Below, piece by piece: positions 52,306-62,267 of a stretch of DNA of 64,000 bases. Position numbers and translations under genes: made by a program. How positions within the stretch are numbered: the stretch's first letter is position 1; each line of letters starts with the position of its first letter. Source of the DNA: Methylocystis sp. (lineage in GTDB: Bacteria > Pseudomonadota > Alphaproteobacteria > Rhizobiales > Beijerinckiaceae); the NCBI GenBank assembly GCA_024506175.1, contig JAMBEQ010000192.1, positions 1 through 64,000 of the forward strand, written 5' to 3'. A model generated the notes under the pieces. The model worked only from the letters and a program-made list of their open reading frames with translations. It had not been told where the DNA came from and ran no database searches.

Positions 52306-53052
52306 ATGGGGCCACGCGCGCCGATCATTGTGATACCGGCGCGGCTGGGCTCGACCCGGCTGCCGGGCAAGGCCCTGGCCGACATCGCTGGCCAGCCGAT
52401 GACCGTCCATGTGTGGTCGCGCGCAGTCGAGGCCGGCGTCGGGCCCGTCGTCGTCGCCACCGACGACGAGGAAATCGCCAGAACGGTTCGCTCGGCGGGA
52501 GGCGAGGCCGCGCTCACGACGGGCGCCCCCATTTGCGGCAGTGACCGCGTTGCGGAAGCTTTGCGCGCGCTCGATCCGCATGGGCGCCACGACGCCGTCG
52601 TCAACCTCCAGGGCGACAATCCCTTTTTGCCGGCAGGCGCGCTCGCCGGCGCGCTGGCGCTGCTCACCGACGTGGCTGTCGACATCGGCACCCTCGCGGC
52701 GCTAGCCGCGCCCGAGGAAGCCGACAGTCCGGACGCGGTAAAGCTCGTCGGGACGCAGATCGGCCCGGCCCGCCTTCGGGCGCTCTATTTCACCCGCGCC
52801 CGGGCCCCTTGGGGAGAGGGTCCTCTTTACAAACATATCGGCGTCTACGCCTTCCGGCGCAGCGTTCTCGAGCGCTATGCGGCGCTGCCGCCCTCTCCGC
52901 TCGAGCTGCGCGAACGGCTGGAGCAATTGCGCGCCCTCGAGGCCGGAATGCGCATCGACGCGGCTGTGCTGGACAAAGCAAGCCCATCGGTAGATACCGG
53001 ACGCGACCTCGCCGCCCTTCGCCAAGTTTCATCCTGCAGACAGTCGGGATGA
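52306..53052 (+). CDS. kdsB: 3-deoxy-manno-octulosonate cytidylyltransferase
   Basis: Activates Kdo as CMP-Kdo for lipopolysaccharide inner core synthesis in the cytoplasm. The nucleotidyltransferase motif IVIPARLGSTRLPGKALADIAGQPM, the NLQGDNPFL motif, and PLYKHIGVYAFRR are all typical; 248 residues. The ATG at 52306 is preferred to the TTG one codon earlier. Its stop overlaps the pheA start (ATGA), implying translational coupling. Confidence 0.95.
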   Translation: MGPRAPIIVIPARLGSTRLPGKALADIAGQPMTVHVWSRAVEAGVGPVVVATDDEEIARTVRSAGGEAALTTGAPICGSDRVAEALRALDPHGRHDAVVNLQGDNPFLPAGALAGALALLTDVAVDIGTLAALAAPEEADSPDAVKLVGTQIGPARLRALYFTRARAPWGEGPLYKHIGVYAFRRSVLERYAALPPSPLELRERLEQLRALEAGMRIDAAVLDKASPSVDTGRDLAALRQVSSCRQSG

Positions 53053-53939
53053 GAGAGTCTGTGAAAGTGTCGAAAGTGAACCAGTTCATCGCCTATCAGG
53101 GGGAGCCCGGCGCGAACTCCGACTTCGCCTGCCGCGCAGCCTATCCCGACCTCACCCCCCTGCCCTGCGCAAGTTTCGAGGACGCTTTCGCCGCCATCAC
53201 CGAAGGCCGCGCCGCGCTGGGCATGATTCCGATCGAAAACTCCATCGCGGGGCGCGTCGCCGACATCCACCATTTCCTGCCGCATTCGGGCTTGCATATC
53301 GTCGGCGAATATTTCCTGCCGATTCATTTTCATCTGATGGCCCCCAAGGGCGCCACCCGCGAAGGCCTGCGTTCGGTCTACAGCCATGCCCATGCGCTGG
53401 GGCAATGCCGCCGCGTCATTCGCGAATTGGGACTGACGCCCCATACGGCGGGCGACACGGCCGGCGCCGCGCGAGAGGTGGCGGAGTGGAACGATCTCAC
53501 GAAAGCCGCGCTTGCCCCCCGGCTGGCGGCGGAGATTTATGGCCTCGACGTTATCGCCGAGAGGGTCGAGGACGAAGCGCACAACACCACGCGCTTCATC
53601 GTGCTCTCCAAGACGAGCCAATGGGCCCCGGTCGGCAACGGCCCGACGATGACGACCTTCATCTTCCGCGTTCGCAACGTCCCCGCGGCGCTTTACAAGG
53701 CGCTCGGCGGCTTCGCGACCAATGGCGTGAACATGACCAAGCTCGAGAGCTATATGGTCGACGGCGAATTCGCCGCGACGCGCTTCCTCGTCGACGTCGA
53801 TGGCCACCCCGAGCAGCCGGCGCTGGCGCGCGCGCTCGAGGAGCTGCGATTCTTCTCGAAGGAAGTTGAAATTCTGGGCGTCTATCCGGCGGCTGCGTTC
53901 CGCGTCACCAATATACGCGCCTTCGAATTCGGGGACTGA
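53049..53939 (+). CDS. pheA: Prephenate dehydratase
   Basis: Converts prephenate to phenylpyruvate in phenylalanine synthesis. 296 residues with the catalytic PDT domain (IAYQGEPGANSDFACRAA; MIPIENSIAGRVADIHHFL; EDEAHNTTRFIVL with the TRF motif) and a C-terminal ACT domain that senses phenylalanine (TTFIFRVRNVPAALYKALGGFATNGVNMTKLESY). The track ORF runs 80 codons too far upstream inside kdsB; the ATG overlapping the kdsB stop is the real start. The kdsB-pheA order is common in Rhizobiales. Confidence 0.95.
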   Translation: MRESVKVSKVNQFIAYQGEPGANSDFACRAAYPDLTPLPCASFEDAFAAITEGRAALGMIPIENSIAGRVADIHHFLPHSGLHIVGEYFLPIHFHLMAPKGATREGLRSVYSHAHALGQCRRVIRELGLTPHTAGDTAGAAREVAEWNDLTKAALAPRLAAEIYGLDVIAERVEDEAHNTTRFIVLSKTSQWAPVGNGPTMTTFIFRVRNVPAALYKALGGFATNGVNMTKLESYMVDGEFAATRFLVDVDGHPEQPALARALEELRFFSKEVEILGVYPAAAFRVTNIRAFEFGD

Positions 53940-53954
53940 CGAGGGGAAAAAGAC

Positions 53955-54389
53955 ATGGCCGCCGCTTACGATCCCAACAACATCTTCGGCAAAATCCTGC
54001 GCGGCGAAATTCCCGCCCACACGATCTACGAGGATGACGTCGCCCTCGCCTTCATGGACATCATGCCGCGCGCGGATGGCCATGCGCTGGTGATCCCCAA
54101 GGAGGGCGCGCGCACGCTGTTCGACGTTTCACCGGCGGCGCTTGGCGAGCTCATCAAGCGCGTGCAGCATGTCGCTAAGGCGCTGCAGACGGCCTTTCGC
54201 TGCGAGGGCCTGACTTTGCATCAGTTCAACGAGAGCGCCGGCGGGCAGGTGATCTACCACCTGCACTTCCACCTTCTGCCGCGCTGGGATGGCGTCCCCC
54301 TACGCCCGCCGGGAACCATGGGGGACAATGACAAGCTGGCTGAGCAGGCGGAGAAAATCAGGGCGGCGATGACGCCTTTTGTGGGGTGA
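53955..54389 (+). CDS. HIT-family nucleotide hydrolase
   Basis: A 144-residue histidine-triad protein of the Hint branch. Start region NIFGKILRGEIPAHTIYEDD; catalytic triad HLHFHLLPR near residue 104. Hydrolyses adenosine phosphoramidates or similar AMP-linked compounds. Located 15 bases after pheA on the same strand. Confidence 0.93.
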   Translation: MAAAYDPNNIFGKILRGEIPAHTIYEDDVALAFMDIMPRADGHALVIPKEGARTLFDVSPAALGELIKRVQHVAKALQTAFRCEGLTLHQFNESAGGQVIYHLHFHLLPRWDGVPLRPPGTMGDNDKLAEQAEKIRAAMTPFVG

Positions 54390-54396
54390 GGTTTTA

Positions 54397-54443
54397 TACC
54401 TCCCCTTGATGGGAAAGTCGGCGGCCAAAGGCCGCCGGTGGGG
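54397..54443. repeat. Dispersed repeat 'CTCCCCTT...GTCGGCGG...GGCCGCCGG', copy 2
   Basis: TACCTCCCCTTGATGGGAAAGTCGGCGGCCAAAGGCCGCCGGTGGGG matches the copy at 42488 over most of its length; CGGCGGCC/GGCCGCCG forms a strong hairpin. Lies between convergent genes. Confidence 0.75.
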
Positions 54444-54488
54444 TTCCAGCCACTCTTAGCGGGGCTGTCCGATGGGCCGCGCCCGCCC

Positions 54489-55997
54489 TTACTCCTCCGC
54501 CACCTTCGCCGGCCGCAGCGTCACCGGCCGCAGCAGGAAGGACGGCACGTGGTCGCCGAGCCCGATGACGGGCGGGCCGTCGTCCTCATGATGGCGGCGC
54601 GGCCGGCGGTCGCGGCGCTCGTCGGTCGGGCGTGCGCGCGGCGGCGGAGCCTCGGGGCGCCTCGGCGCATGCGCCGGGCGGCCCATGGCGACAGGGCCCT
54701 TGGCGACAGGGCCCTCAGCCTCGATCCGCTCAACGCGCTCCTGCCGATGGTCGCCCCGCTCGGCCCTGCGGCCGCGCTCTCCCCTGCTCCGCTCGGAGCG
54801 TCCGGCGCGATCGCCTTTTGCGCCACGGCGATGCTCATGCGGGCGCGGGGTCTCCAGGGGCGGCGGCAGCTCGTCGAAGCCAGGCCCCTCCCATTCGATG
54901 GCCTTCCCGATCAGGCTCTGGATCTGATCGACATATTTGGCGTCGTCCTCGGTGGCGATGGTTATCGCCACGCCCGAGCGGCCGGCGCGGCCAGTGCGGC
55001 CGATGCGGTGGACGTAGTCCTCGCTATGCGTCGGCACATCGAAGTTAAAGACGTGGCTGACATCCGGAATGTCGAGGCCGCGGGCCGCCACATCCGAGCA
55101 AACGAGAAGCGACACGTCACCGTTCTTGAAGGCGTCGAGAGAGGCCATGCGGGCGAGCTGGTCCATGTCGCCGTGAAGCGCGCCCGCCGAGAAGCCGTGC
55201 TTGGTGAGCGAGCGATGCAGGATCGCAACGTCGCGTTTGCGGTTGCAGAAGATAATCGCGTTCTTGAAATTGTCGGCGCCGCGGATCAGCTTGCGAAGCG
55301 TCTCGCGCTTTTCGGCGTGGCCGTGCGAGGCGACAAGCGCCTGGCGAATCGTCGAGGCCGTGGTGGCGGCGCGGGCGACTTCGACCCTGACAGGGTTATG
55401 CAGGAAGGCCTCGGTGAGGCGGGTGATCTCCGGCGGCATGGTCGCCGAGAAGAAGAGCGTCTGGCGGGTGAAGGGGACGAGCTTGCAGACGCGTTCGATG
55501 TCGGGGATGAAGCCCATGTCCAGCATACGGTCGGCTTCGTCGATGACGAGAATCTCTATGCCCGTCAGCAGCAGCTTGCCGCGATCGAAGAAGTCGAGAA
55601 GCCGGCCAGGGGTCGCGATCAGCACGTCCGCGCCGCGCATGATCTTGGTTTCCTGATCGCCGAAGGACACGCCGCCAATCAGGAGCGCGACATTCAGCTT
55701 GTGATTGACGCCATATTTGGCGAAGCTTTCCTCGACTTGCGCGGCCAGCTCACGGGTCGGCTCAAGAATGAGCGTCCGGGGCACTCGGGCGCGGGCGCGG
55801 CCCTGTTCGAGGCGGCTGAGCATTGGCAGCGTGAAGGCGGCCGTTTTGCCGGTGCCGGTTTGAGCGATGCCGAGGATATCTCGGCCTTGAAGCGCCGGCG
55901 GTATCGCCTGCGCTTGGATGGGCGTCGGATTGGCGTAGCCGGCCGCCTGAACAGCCGCGAGAACCTTTTCCGAAAGGCCCAATTCGTCGAATTTCAT
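54489..55997 (-). CDS. DEAD-box RNA helicase (RhlE-like)
   Basis: A 502-residue ATP-dependent RNA helicase. Motifs in order: AQTGTGKT (I), PTRELA (Ia), TPGRLLDF (Ib), DEAD (II), SAT (III), and YVHRIGRTGRAGR (VI). The C-terminal 120 residues are Arg/Glu/Pro-rich and disordered, typical of RhlE-type RNA-binding tails. ATG 55997 follows CCAGGATAATTG. Likely in ribosome assembly or RNA decay. Confidence 0.94.
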   Translation of the reverse strand: MKFDELGLSEKVLAAVQAAGYANPTPIQAQAIPPALQGRDILGIAQTGTGKTAAFTLPMLSRLEQGRARARVPRTLILEPTRELAAQVEESFAKYGVNHKLNVALLIGGVSFGDQETKIMRGADVLIATPGRLLDFFDRGKLLLTGIEILVIDEADRMLDMGFIPDIERVCKLVPFTRQTLFFSATMPPEITRLTEAFLHNPVRVEVARAATTASTIRQALVASHGHAEKRETLRKLIRGADNFKNAIIFCNRKRDVAILHRSLTKHGFSAGALHGDMDQLARMASLDAFKNGDVSLLVCSDVAARGLDIPDVSHVFNFDVPTHSEDYVHRIGRTGRAGRSGVAITIATEDDAKYVDQIQSLIGKAIEWEGPGFDELPPPLETPRPHEHRRGAKGDRAGRSERSRGERGRRAERGDHRQERVERIEAEGPVAKGPVAMGRPAHAPRRPEAPPPRARPTDERRDRRPRRHHEDDGPPVIGLGDHVPSFLLRPVTLRPAKVAEE

Positions 55998-56270
55998 CAA
56001 TTATCCTGGTTACGGCTTACGAGAGCGGGAGGCCGCTGCGCGCCAGCCGTTCGAAAAGCGCGCAAGATGTCCTGAGAGAGGGCACCGTCTTCGTCGCGAG
56101 GACGGACTGGCTCGCCTACCGTCGCCGCAAAGAAGCGGGGAGCGAAAGCCACGGCCGAATGCTTGAACAACAAATGAGCCAATGTCAATGAAATTACGAA
56201 TCTCCGGCCGGATTTTTCCGAAAAACCACTGACAGAGAGGGGCTCGCTCCAGAGAGACGGGCCCAAAAAC

Positions 56271-56606
56271 TTATTTCCGCGGCTTGCCCAAGAGCTTGTC
56301 CTCCCCGCAGGGTGACGCCGGCGCTGGGCCGCGGAGCGGGATCGTGGAGGTCGTCACGCCGTCCACGCCCACGCTGCGGACGATCGAGTAAACTTGCGTT
56401 TCGGGCTGTTCCGCGTTGCGCGAGACAGTGCGCATGGAACGCTCATAAGCCAGGCGCGAAAGATCGTCCCTCTCCACCACATGGGACAAAAGCTTGGCGC
56501 CGAGCACGCTGCAGAAAAAGACCAGGGCGGAGAAGGCGGCGAGGCTGCGCACGCGTTCGGTGAGGGCGAAGGGCCGGGCCGTGGCGTTTGGGTCGAATCT
56601 GGACAT
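56271..56606 (-). CDS. Hypothetical single-pass membrane protein
   Basis: A 111-residue protein starting at ATG 56606 (MSRFDPNATARPFALTERV). One helix (LAAFSALVFFCSVLGAKLLSHVV) precedes a polar, probably periplasmic tail (QVYSIVRSVGVDGVTTSTIPLRG). The ribosome binding site is weak; the track ORF extends 57 codons further upstream without good support. Family unknown. Confidence 0.55.
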   Translation of the reverse strand: MSRFDPNATARPFALTERVRSLAAFSALVFFCSVLGAKLLSHVVERDDLSRLAYERSMRTVSRNAEQPETQVYSIVRSVGVDGVTTSTIPLRGPAPASPCGEDKLLGKPRK

Positions 56607-56852
56607 AGGAGAGCCTGTCTCTGATCGCCCTTCCCTAACGCGACATGGTAAACACCGGGTTTCGAGAGGGGGTTGCTTCAGGAGTCGACGCCTTGCCTCT
56701 TGCCAAGGCGCCCGCGAAGCAGAATGCTGTGCGTCCCGCCGTGCCCCCGCGACTTTGCCCGCGAACGGACGCGGCAAAGAAATTGCTCCATGCGCCCGTG
56801 AAAGAACATTTCGCGGGACCTACATGGAAAGGACCAAAGGGACGAAACGGAC

Positions 56853-57284
56853 GTGGCTGCGTTGAAATCCACACAAACCCAGCAAGCGCTTCCGCAGTCG
56901 GGGCAAGGCCGGACGACTGGCGTCCGCCCCCTGGGCTGGCCCCTGCGGGCCGGCAAGGAGCCGAAAAAATCGGGCGACGGGCCTCCTGGCTCCGGCACTG
57001 CGCTCGTCACGCGCACGCGGCAGCAGACCCGCCGCCCCAACATGTACCGCGTCTTGTTGCTCAACGACGATTACACGACCCAGGAGTTCGTGGTGATCGT
57101 TTTGCGTAAATATTTCAACAAATCGATAGAGGAAGCGACACGCATCATGCTGCATGTCCATAACCACGGCGTCGGCGAGTGTGGTGTCTACACGTATGAA
57201 GTCGCCGAAACCAAGGTCACCCAAGTGATGGATTTTGCAAGGAAGCACCAGCACCCCTTGCAGTGCATCATGGAGAAAAAATAG
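56853..57284 (+). CDS. clpS: ATP-dependent Clp protease adaptor
   Basis: ClpS delivers N-degron substrates to ClpAP. The core ([27 protein letters not shown]...[43 protein letters not shown]) is intact, with the substrate-binding NDD and MLHVH residues. GTG 56853 gives 143 residues with an unusually long, basic N-terminal extension of about 60. It is 15 bases upstream of clpA, its partner. Confidence 0.95.
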   Translation: MAALKSTQTQQALPQSGQGRTTGVRPLGWPLRAGKEPKKSGDGPPGSGTALVTRTRQQTRRPNMYRVLLLNDDYTTQEFVVIVLRKYFNKSIEEATRIMLHVHNHGVGECGVYTYEVAETKVTQVMDFARKHQHPLQCIMEKK

Positions 57285-57299
57285 AGGGGCTCGCTGTCT

Positions 57300-59738
57300 A
57301 TGCCGACGTTCTCGCGCAATCTGAAACAGACTCTGGACCGCGCCCTCGCCTCCGCGCGCGAGCGTCATCACGAATACGCCACTCTCGAACATCTGCTGCT
57401 CAGCTTGATAGAGGACGCCGACGCGTCTGCCGTGCTCCGCGCCTGCTCGGTCGACCTCGACCTCCTGGCCAAGAACCTGCGCGACTACATCGACCGCGAG
57501 CTCGACAATCTGGTCAATGAGGATGCGGACGAGTGCAAGCCGACCGCCGGCTTCCAGCGCGTGGTCCAGCGCGCGATCATCAGCGTCCAATCCTCCGGCC
57601 GGGAAGACGTGAGCGGCGCCAATGTGCTCGTCGCCCTCTTCGCCGAGCGCGAAAGCCACGCCGTCTATTTCCTGCAGGAACAGGACATGACGCGCTACGA
57701 CGCCGTGAATTACATCAGCCATGGCATTGCCAAGCGCCCCGGCCTCTCCGATCAAACGCGCACGCCGCGCGGCGTCGAGGACGAGGGCGAGCGCGCGGAA
57801 GGCCGCGAGGGCCGCGACGGGGACAGCCGCAAAAAGGAAGGCGCTCTAGAGGCTTATTGCGTCAATCTGAACAAGAAGGCGCGCGACGGCCGGATCGACC
57901 CGCTGATCGGCCGCGAGCCCGAGGTGTTGCGCACGATCCAGGTGCTCTGCCGCCGCCACAAGAACAATCCGCTCCTCGTCGGCGACCCAGGCGTGGGCAA
58001 GACCGCCATTGCCGAAGGCCTCGCGCGCAAGATCACCCAGGGCGACGTTCCCGACGTGCTCGCGGGCGCGACAGTCTTCGCGCTGGACATGGGCGCGCTG
58101 CTCGCGGGAACGCGCTATCGCGGCGACTTCGAGGAGCGGCTGAAGCAGGTTGTCAAAGAGATCGAGAACCACAAGGACGCTATTCTCTTCATCGACGAGA
58201 TCCATACGGTCATTGGCGCCGGCGCGACCTCGGGCGGCGCCATGGACGCCTCCAACTTGCTGAAGCCCGTGCTGGCTCAGGGCGTGCTGCGCTGCATCGG
58301 CTCGACGACCTACAAGGAATACCGCCAGTATTTCGAAAAGGACCGCGCCCTCGTCCGCCGCTTCCAGAAGATCGACGTGAATGAACCGACGGTTCCGGAC
58401 GCCATCGAGATCATCAAGGGGCTGAAGCCCTATTTCGAAGAGTTCCACAAGATCCGGTACACCGCTGACGCGCTCAAGGCGGCGGTTGAGCTGTCGGCGC
58501 GTTACATTCACGACCGTAAGCTTCCCGACAAAGCGATCGACGTGATCGACGAGACAGGGGCGGCGCAGATGCTGCTCGCCGAGAACAAGCGCAAAAAGAC
58601 GATCGGCCTGAAGGAGATCGAGGCGACGATCGCCACCATGGCGCGCATCCCGCCGAAAACCGTCTCCAAAGACGACGCGGAAGTGCTCGCCCATCTGGAC
58701 GAGACGCTGCGGCGCGTGGTCTACGGGCAGGACAAGGCGATCACCGCCCTCACCTCGGCGATCAAGCTGGCTCGGGCGGGCCTGCGCGATCACGAGAAGC
58801 CCATCGGCTGCTATCTCTTTTCCGGCCCCACGGGCGTCGGCAAGACGGAAGCCGCGCGCCAGCTCGCCACGTCGCTGGGCATCGAGCTCGTGCGCTTCGA
58901 TATGTCCGAATATATGGAGCGGCATACGGTAAGTCGGCTGATCGGCGCGCCGCCCGGCTACGTCGGCTTCGACCAGGGCGGCCTGCTGACCGACTCGATC
59001 GACCAGCATCCGCATTGCGTCCTGCTCTTGGACGAGATCGAGAAGGCGCATCCGGACCTGTTCAACATCCTGCTCCAGGTGATGGATCACGGGAAGCTCA
59101 CCGATCACAACGGAAAGACAATCGACTTCCGCAACGTGATCCTCATCATGACGACGAACGCGGGGGCCGCCGATCTCGCCCGCACGCCGATCGGCTTCAC
59201 CCGCACTCGCGCGGATCATGACGACAGCGAGGCGATCAACCGTCTCTTCGCGCCGGAGTTCCGCAACCGCCTCGACGCGATCGTGCCCTTCGGCCATCTG
59301 CCGGTGGACGTCATCAAGCGCGTCGTCGACAAGTTCGTAATGCAGCTCGAGGCGCAGCTCGCGGACCGCAACGTCACCATCGAGCTGACCGATGAGGCGC
59401 GCAGCTGGCTGGTCGAACACGGCTATGACGAGTCGATGGGCGCACGGCCGATGTCGCGTGTCATCCATCAGCACATCAAGACGCCGCTTGCCGACGAGGT
59501 GCTATTTGGCCGCCTCAAGAACGGAGGCGCGGTGCGCGTGGTCGTGGTCGGAGACGACAAGGGCGAGAAGAAGCTCGGCTTCGTCTTCCCCGAAGGGCCC
59601 GTCCTGCCGCGTCCCGAACGCGACATCATCGAGGCTGGCAAGAAGCGTGCGAGCGCCGAGGAGGCCGAGTCCATCGGCGAGGGCCCGCTGTCGCCGCAGA
59701 CGGCGGGTGGCGGATCCGAGGACCAGACGCAATCTTGA
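57300..59738 (+). CDS. clpA: Clp protease ATP-binding subunit ClpA
   Basis: AAA+ unfoldase of the ClpAP protease, 812 residues. An N-domain (about 1-150, [34 protein letters not shown]), D1 with Walker [16 protein letters not shown] and Walker [15 protein letters not shown], and D2 with [15 protein letters not shown] and [13 protein letters not shown]. The IGF/L loop for ClpP docking may be TPIGFTRTR near 625. An acidic, Arg/Glu-rich linker near 160-178 is typical. Coupled with clpS. Confidence 0.97.
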   Translation: MPTFSRNLKQTLDRALASARERHHEYATLEHLLLSLIEDADASAVLRACSVDLDLLAKNLRDYIDRELDNLVNEDADECKPTAGFQRVVQRAIISVQSSGREDVSGANVLVALFAERESHAVYFLQEQDMTRYDAVNYISHGIAKRPGLSDQTRTPRGVEDEGERAEGREGRDGDSRKKEGALEAYCVNLNKKARDGRIDPLIGREPEVLRTIQVLCRRHKNNPLLVGDPGVGKTAIAEGLARKITQGDVPDVLAGATVFALDMGALLAGTRYRGDFEERLKQVVKEIENHKDAILFIDEIHTVIGAGATSGGAMDASNLLKPVLAQGVLRCIGSTTYKEYRQYFEKDRALVRRFQKIDVNEPTVPDAIEIIKGLKPYFEEFHKIRYTADALKAAVELSARYIHDRKLPDKAIDVIDETGAAQMLLAENKRKKTIGLKEIEATIATMARIPPKTVSKDDAEVLAHLDETLRRVVYGQDKAITALTSAIKLARAGLRDHEKPIGCYLFSGPTGVGKTEAARQLATSLGIELVRFDMSEYMERHTVSRLIGAPPGYVGFDQGGLLTDSIDQHPHCVLLLDEIEKAHPDLFNILLQVMDHGKLTDHNGKTIDFRNVILIMTTNAGAADLARTPIGFTRTRADHDDSEAINRLFAPEFRNRLDAIVPFGHLPVDVIKRVVDKFVMQLEAQLADRNVTIELTDEARSWLVEHGYDESMGARPMSRVIHQHIKTPLADEVLFGRLKNGGAVRVVVVGDDKGEKKLGFVFPEGPVLPRPERDIIEAGKKRASAEEAESIGEGPLSPQTAGGGSEDQTQS

Positions 59739-59879
59739 GCGCCGAGTCACCAGTTGTTAACCAACTTTGTCCAAGGTGAGCGGGAGCGAGTTCCAATGCG
59801 CCGAATTCTTTAAGACTGGCGACCCTGCTTCACGGCGGCGGCAGAGTGAGGAACCGCACCTCGGAGCCGACGCTCGCCG

Positions 59880-61016
59880 ATGCGCATCTGCCATGTCATA
59901 GAGTCCTCGAGCGGCGGGAGCAGCCGTGTGGTGGCGGGGCTCCTGTGCCATCAGCTTGCGGCCGGGGACGACGTTTCTCTCATCTACTCGCCTGTGCGCG
60001 CCGAGCCGATATTCACGAAAGAAGTCGCGGCGCTCCAGCCGCAGCTGCATGTCCATGCCCTGCCCATGCGGCGCGAGGTCGGCTTGCACGACATCGGCGC
60101 CGCCTGGCGGCTGTGGCGCTTGCTGGCTAAGCTCGGGCCTTTCGACATTGTGCACGGGCATAGCTCGAAGGCCGGCGCCCTGACGCGCATCGCCGGCGTC
60201 GCGCTCAAAACCCCGGTCGTGGTCTACACGCCCCACGCCTTCGTCACTATGGCGCCGGACGCCAGCCGCATCTATGGCGCGTTCGAATGGCTCGCGGCTT
60301 GGTTCTGCGACGCCGTCGTCGTCGGCTCGGGGCAGGAATATCGGCATGCGTGCGAGATTTTGCGTTTGCCGGCGTCGCGGCTGCAACTCATCCCCATGGG
60401 CATCGACCTGAGCCGCATGAACGACCGTGCGGCGGCTCGCGCGGCGCTCGGCCTCCCCGAGGAGGCCTTCGTCGTCGGCTTCGTCGGGCGCATGGTTGCG
60501 CAGAAGAATCCGCTGCGGCTTGCGCGCGTTTTCGGATGCGTGGCAAGCGCGCGCCCCGATCTGCGTTTTATCGTGGTGGGCGATGGAGAACTCTGCGACG
60601 CCTTTTCTCGAGAGCTTCGCGCCCAAAATGTCGACGACCGCACAACGCTCGAGCCTCACGCCGACGGGCATGATATCATGGCTGCATTCGACTGCCTCGT
60701 CTGCACCAGCGATTATGAGTCCTTCGGGCTGATCTTCCCGGAGGCGCTGGCTGCTGGCGCGCCCATTGTCACGCCCCCGGTAGGGATAGCCGAGGAAGCG
60801 GTCGTCGTGGGCGAAACAGGCTTCATCACAAGCTTCGAAGCCGAGGACATTGCCAGGGCCGTGCTCGCGCTTGCCGCAAAACCGCCTGAGGAGCGCCAGC
60901 GCATGGCGCAAGCATGCCGAGAGCGGGCGAGGGTCTTCGACGTCGAGATGACGAGCAACCGCACGCGCGAGCTTTACGAAGAACTTCTTGCCGCCAAAAC
61001 GGGCTATAGGACATGA
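59880..61016 (+). CDS. Glycosyltransferase family 4 protein
   Basis: A 378-residue GT-B enzyme (MRICHVIESSSGGSSRVVAGLLC; DIVHGHSSKAGALTRI; VVGFVGRMVAQKNPLRLARVF; CTSDYESFGLIFPEALAAGAPIVTPPVGI with the EX7E motif). Similar overall to the enzyme at 34482, suggesting related substrates. The stop overlaps the next gene by four bases (ATGA), so the two are co-translated. Confidence 0.92.
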   Translation: MRICHVIESSSGGSSRVVAGLLCHQLAAGDDVSLIYSPVRAEPIFTKEVAALQPQLHVHALPMRREVGLHDIGAAWRLWRLLAKLGPFDIVHGHSSKAGALTRIAGVALKTPVVVYTPHAFVTMAPDASRIYGAFEWLAAWFCDAVVVGSGQEYRHACEILRLPASRLQLIPMGIDLSRMNDRAAARAALGLPEEAFVVGFVGRMVAQKNPLRLARVFGCVASARPDLRFIVVGDGELCDAFSRELRAQNVDDRTTLEPHADGHDIMAAFDCLVCTSDYESFGLIFPEALAAGAPIVTPPVGIAEEAVVVGETGFITSFEAEDIARAVLALAAKPPEERQRMAQACRERARVFDVEMTSNRTRELYEELLAAKTGYRT

Positions 61017-62239
61017 CCGAAGCCGTCGCGGCGAGGCGGCATGTCGTCGATTATGAGAAAATCATATCGGCAACGATGGTATTCTTTATCAGCTTTATCA
61101 ATATCGGCATGATAGAGCCGTCTCCATATGATCTCGCATCGCTTATTGCGATGCCAATATGGTTTATAGGCGGCTTCAAGCTGCATCGCTCGTTCATTCT
61201 GTTTGCAGCAATTCTACTCATATACCTGATCTCTGGCTTTAGCGCGCTTACGCCCTATTTGAACGACCCAAACTCAACGATCTATTTTTACCAGACAGCA
61301 TATCTTGTGGTAACTGGGCTATTCTTCGCGCTTTACTCGGGCGAGAAAACTCAACAACGGGTCGAGCTGCTGTTAACGACCTTCTGTTTCAGCTCGCTCA
61401 TTGCGGCGGGAACAGGCGCGCTCGGCTATTTCGACATCGCCGGTCTCGGCGCATATTTTTCATATGCCGGTCGCGCTTCGGGCACGCTGAAAGATCCCAA
61501 TGTGATGGGATCGGCGGTCATTCTCGCGATACTTTACCTTGGCCTCAATCTCATGCTCGGCCGAGCCCGCAGCTCGATGCTGACAGCGTCGGGATTGATG
61601 ATCGTCTTCGGCGGCATGTTTCTGACGTTTTCTCGCGGCTCTTACGCCGCCGGTGTAATGTCTTTCGCCGTCATGCTCATTTCCGTTTTTGTCATGAGCG
61701 ACGACCCTCGGATGAAGCGGCGGATTCTACTGTCGGCCGCAGGCGCCCTCATGATTGTCGCAGCAGTCGTCGCGGCGATCCTGTCGCTTCCCGAAACGAG
61801 GGAATTTTTTGCCCAGCGAACCGCCGCCACCCAGGACTACGACGAAGGCCCGACCGGGCGTTTCGGCAACCAGCTGCGATCGATCCCGATGCTCCTCGAC
61901 CGTTTCTGGGGCTTCGGGCCACTGCGGTTCCGACTGGTCTTCGATCTCGACCCGCACAACTCCTACGTCGGCTCTTTCGCGAATTACGGCTGGATCGGCG
62001 GCGCTCTCTTCATTCTCCTCGTCGCCGTAACGACGTTTATCGGATTGCGGCTCTTGTTCTCAAAAACACCTTACCTCCGGCAGGCGCAGGCAATCGTGCC
62101 GACGACGCTCTCCCTGTTCATGCAGGGGTTTCAGATCGACGTCGACCACTGGCGACATGCCTTTTTCTTGATCGGCGTCGTGTGGGGCCTCGAAGCCGCG
62201 CGCCAACGATGGATTGAACGCAACCAAGTCTTCCATTAA
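61013..62239 (+). CDS. O-antigen ligase/polymerase-like (Wzy/WaaL) membrane protein
   Basis: A 408-residue protein with about ten to twelve helices and a periplasmic loop carrying the O-antigen-ligase signature (RFGNQLRSIPMLLDRFWGFGPLRFRLVFDLDPHNSYVGSFANYGWIGG). SGTLKDPNVMGSA and LTFSRGSYAAG are also typical of this fold. Likely polymerises or ligates a lipid-linked oligosaccharide. The 5' third is less GC-rich than its neighbours. It overlaps the glycosyltransferase gene. Confidence 0.88.
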   Translation: MTEAVAARRHVVDYEKIISATMVFFISFINIGMIEPSPYDLASLIAMPIWFIGGFKLHRSFILFAAILLIYLISGFSALTPYLNDPNSTIYFYQTAYLVVTGLFFALYSGEKTQQRVELLLTTFCFSSLIAAGTGALGYFDIAGLGAYFSYAGRASGTLKDPNVMGSAVILAILYLGLNLMLGRARSSMLTASGLMIVFGGMFLTFSRGSYAAGVMSFAVMLISVFVMSDDPRMKRRILLSAAGALMIVAAVVAAILSLPETREFFAQRTAATQDYDEGPTGRFGNQLRSIPMLLDRFWGFGPLRFRLVFDLDPHNSYVGSFANYGWIGGALFILLVAVTTFIGLRLLFSKTPYLRQAQAIVPTTLSLFMQGFQIDVDHWRHAFFLIGVVWGLEAARQRWIERNQVFH

Positions 62240-62267
62240 ATGAGGTCGTCGCCCGAAGCGGCGGGAG

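Noticed and set aside
54438-56075. 545-codon plus-strand ORF opposite the DEAD-box helicase
   Set aside because: Antisense shadow; helicase motifs are complete on the minus strand.
57846-59474. 542-codon minus-strand ORF opposite clpA
   Set aside because: Shadow of clpA, which carries both AAA+ modules on the plus strand.
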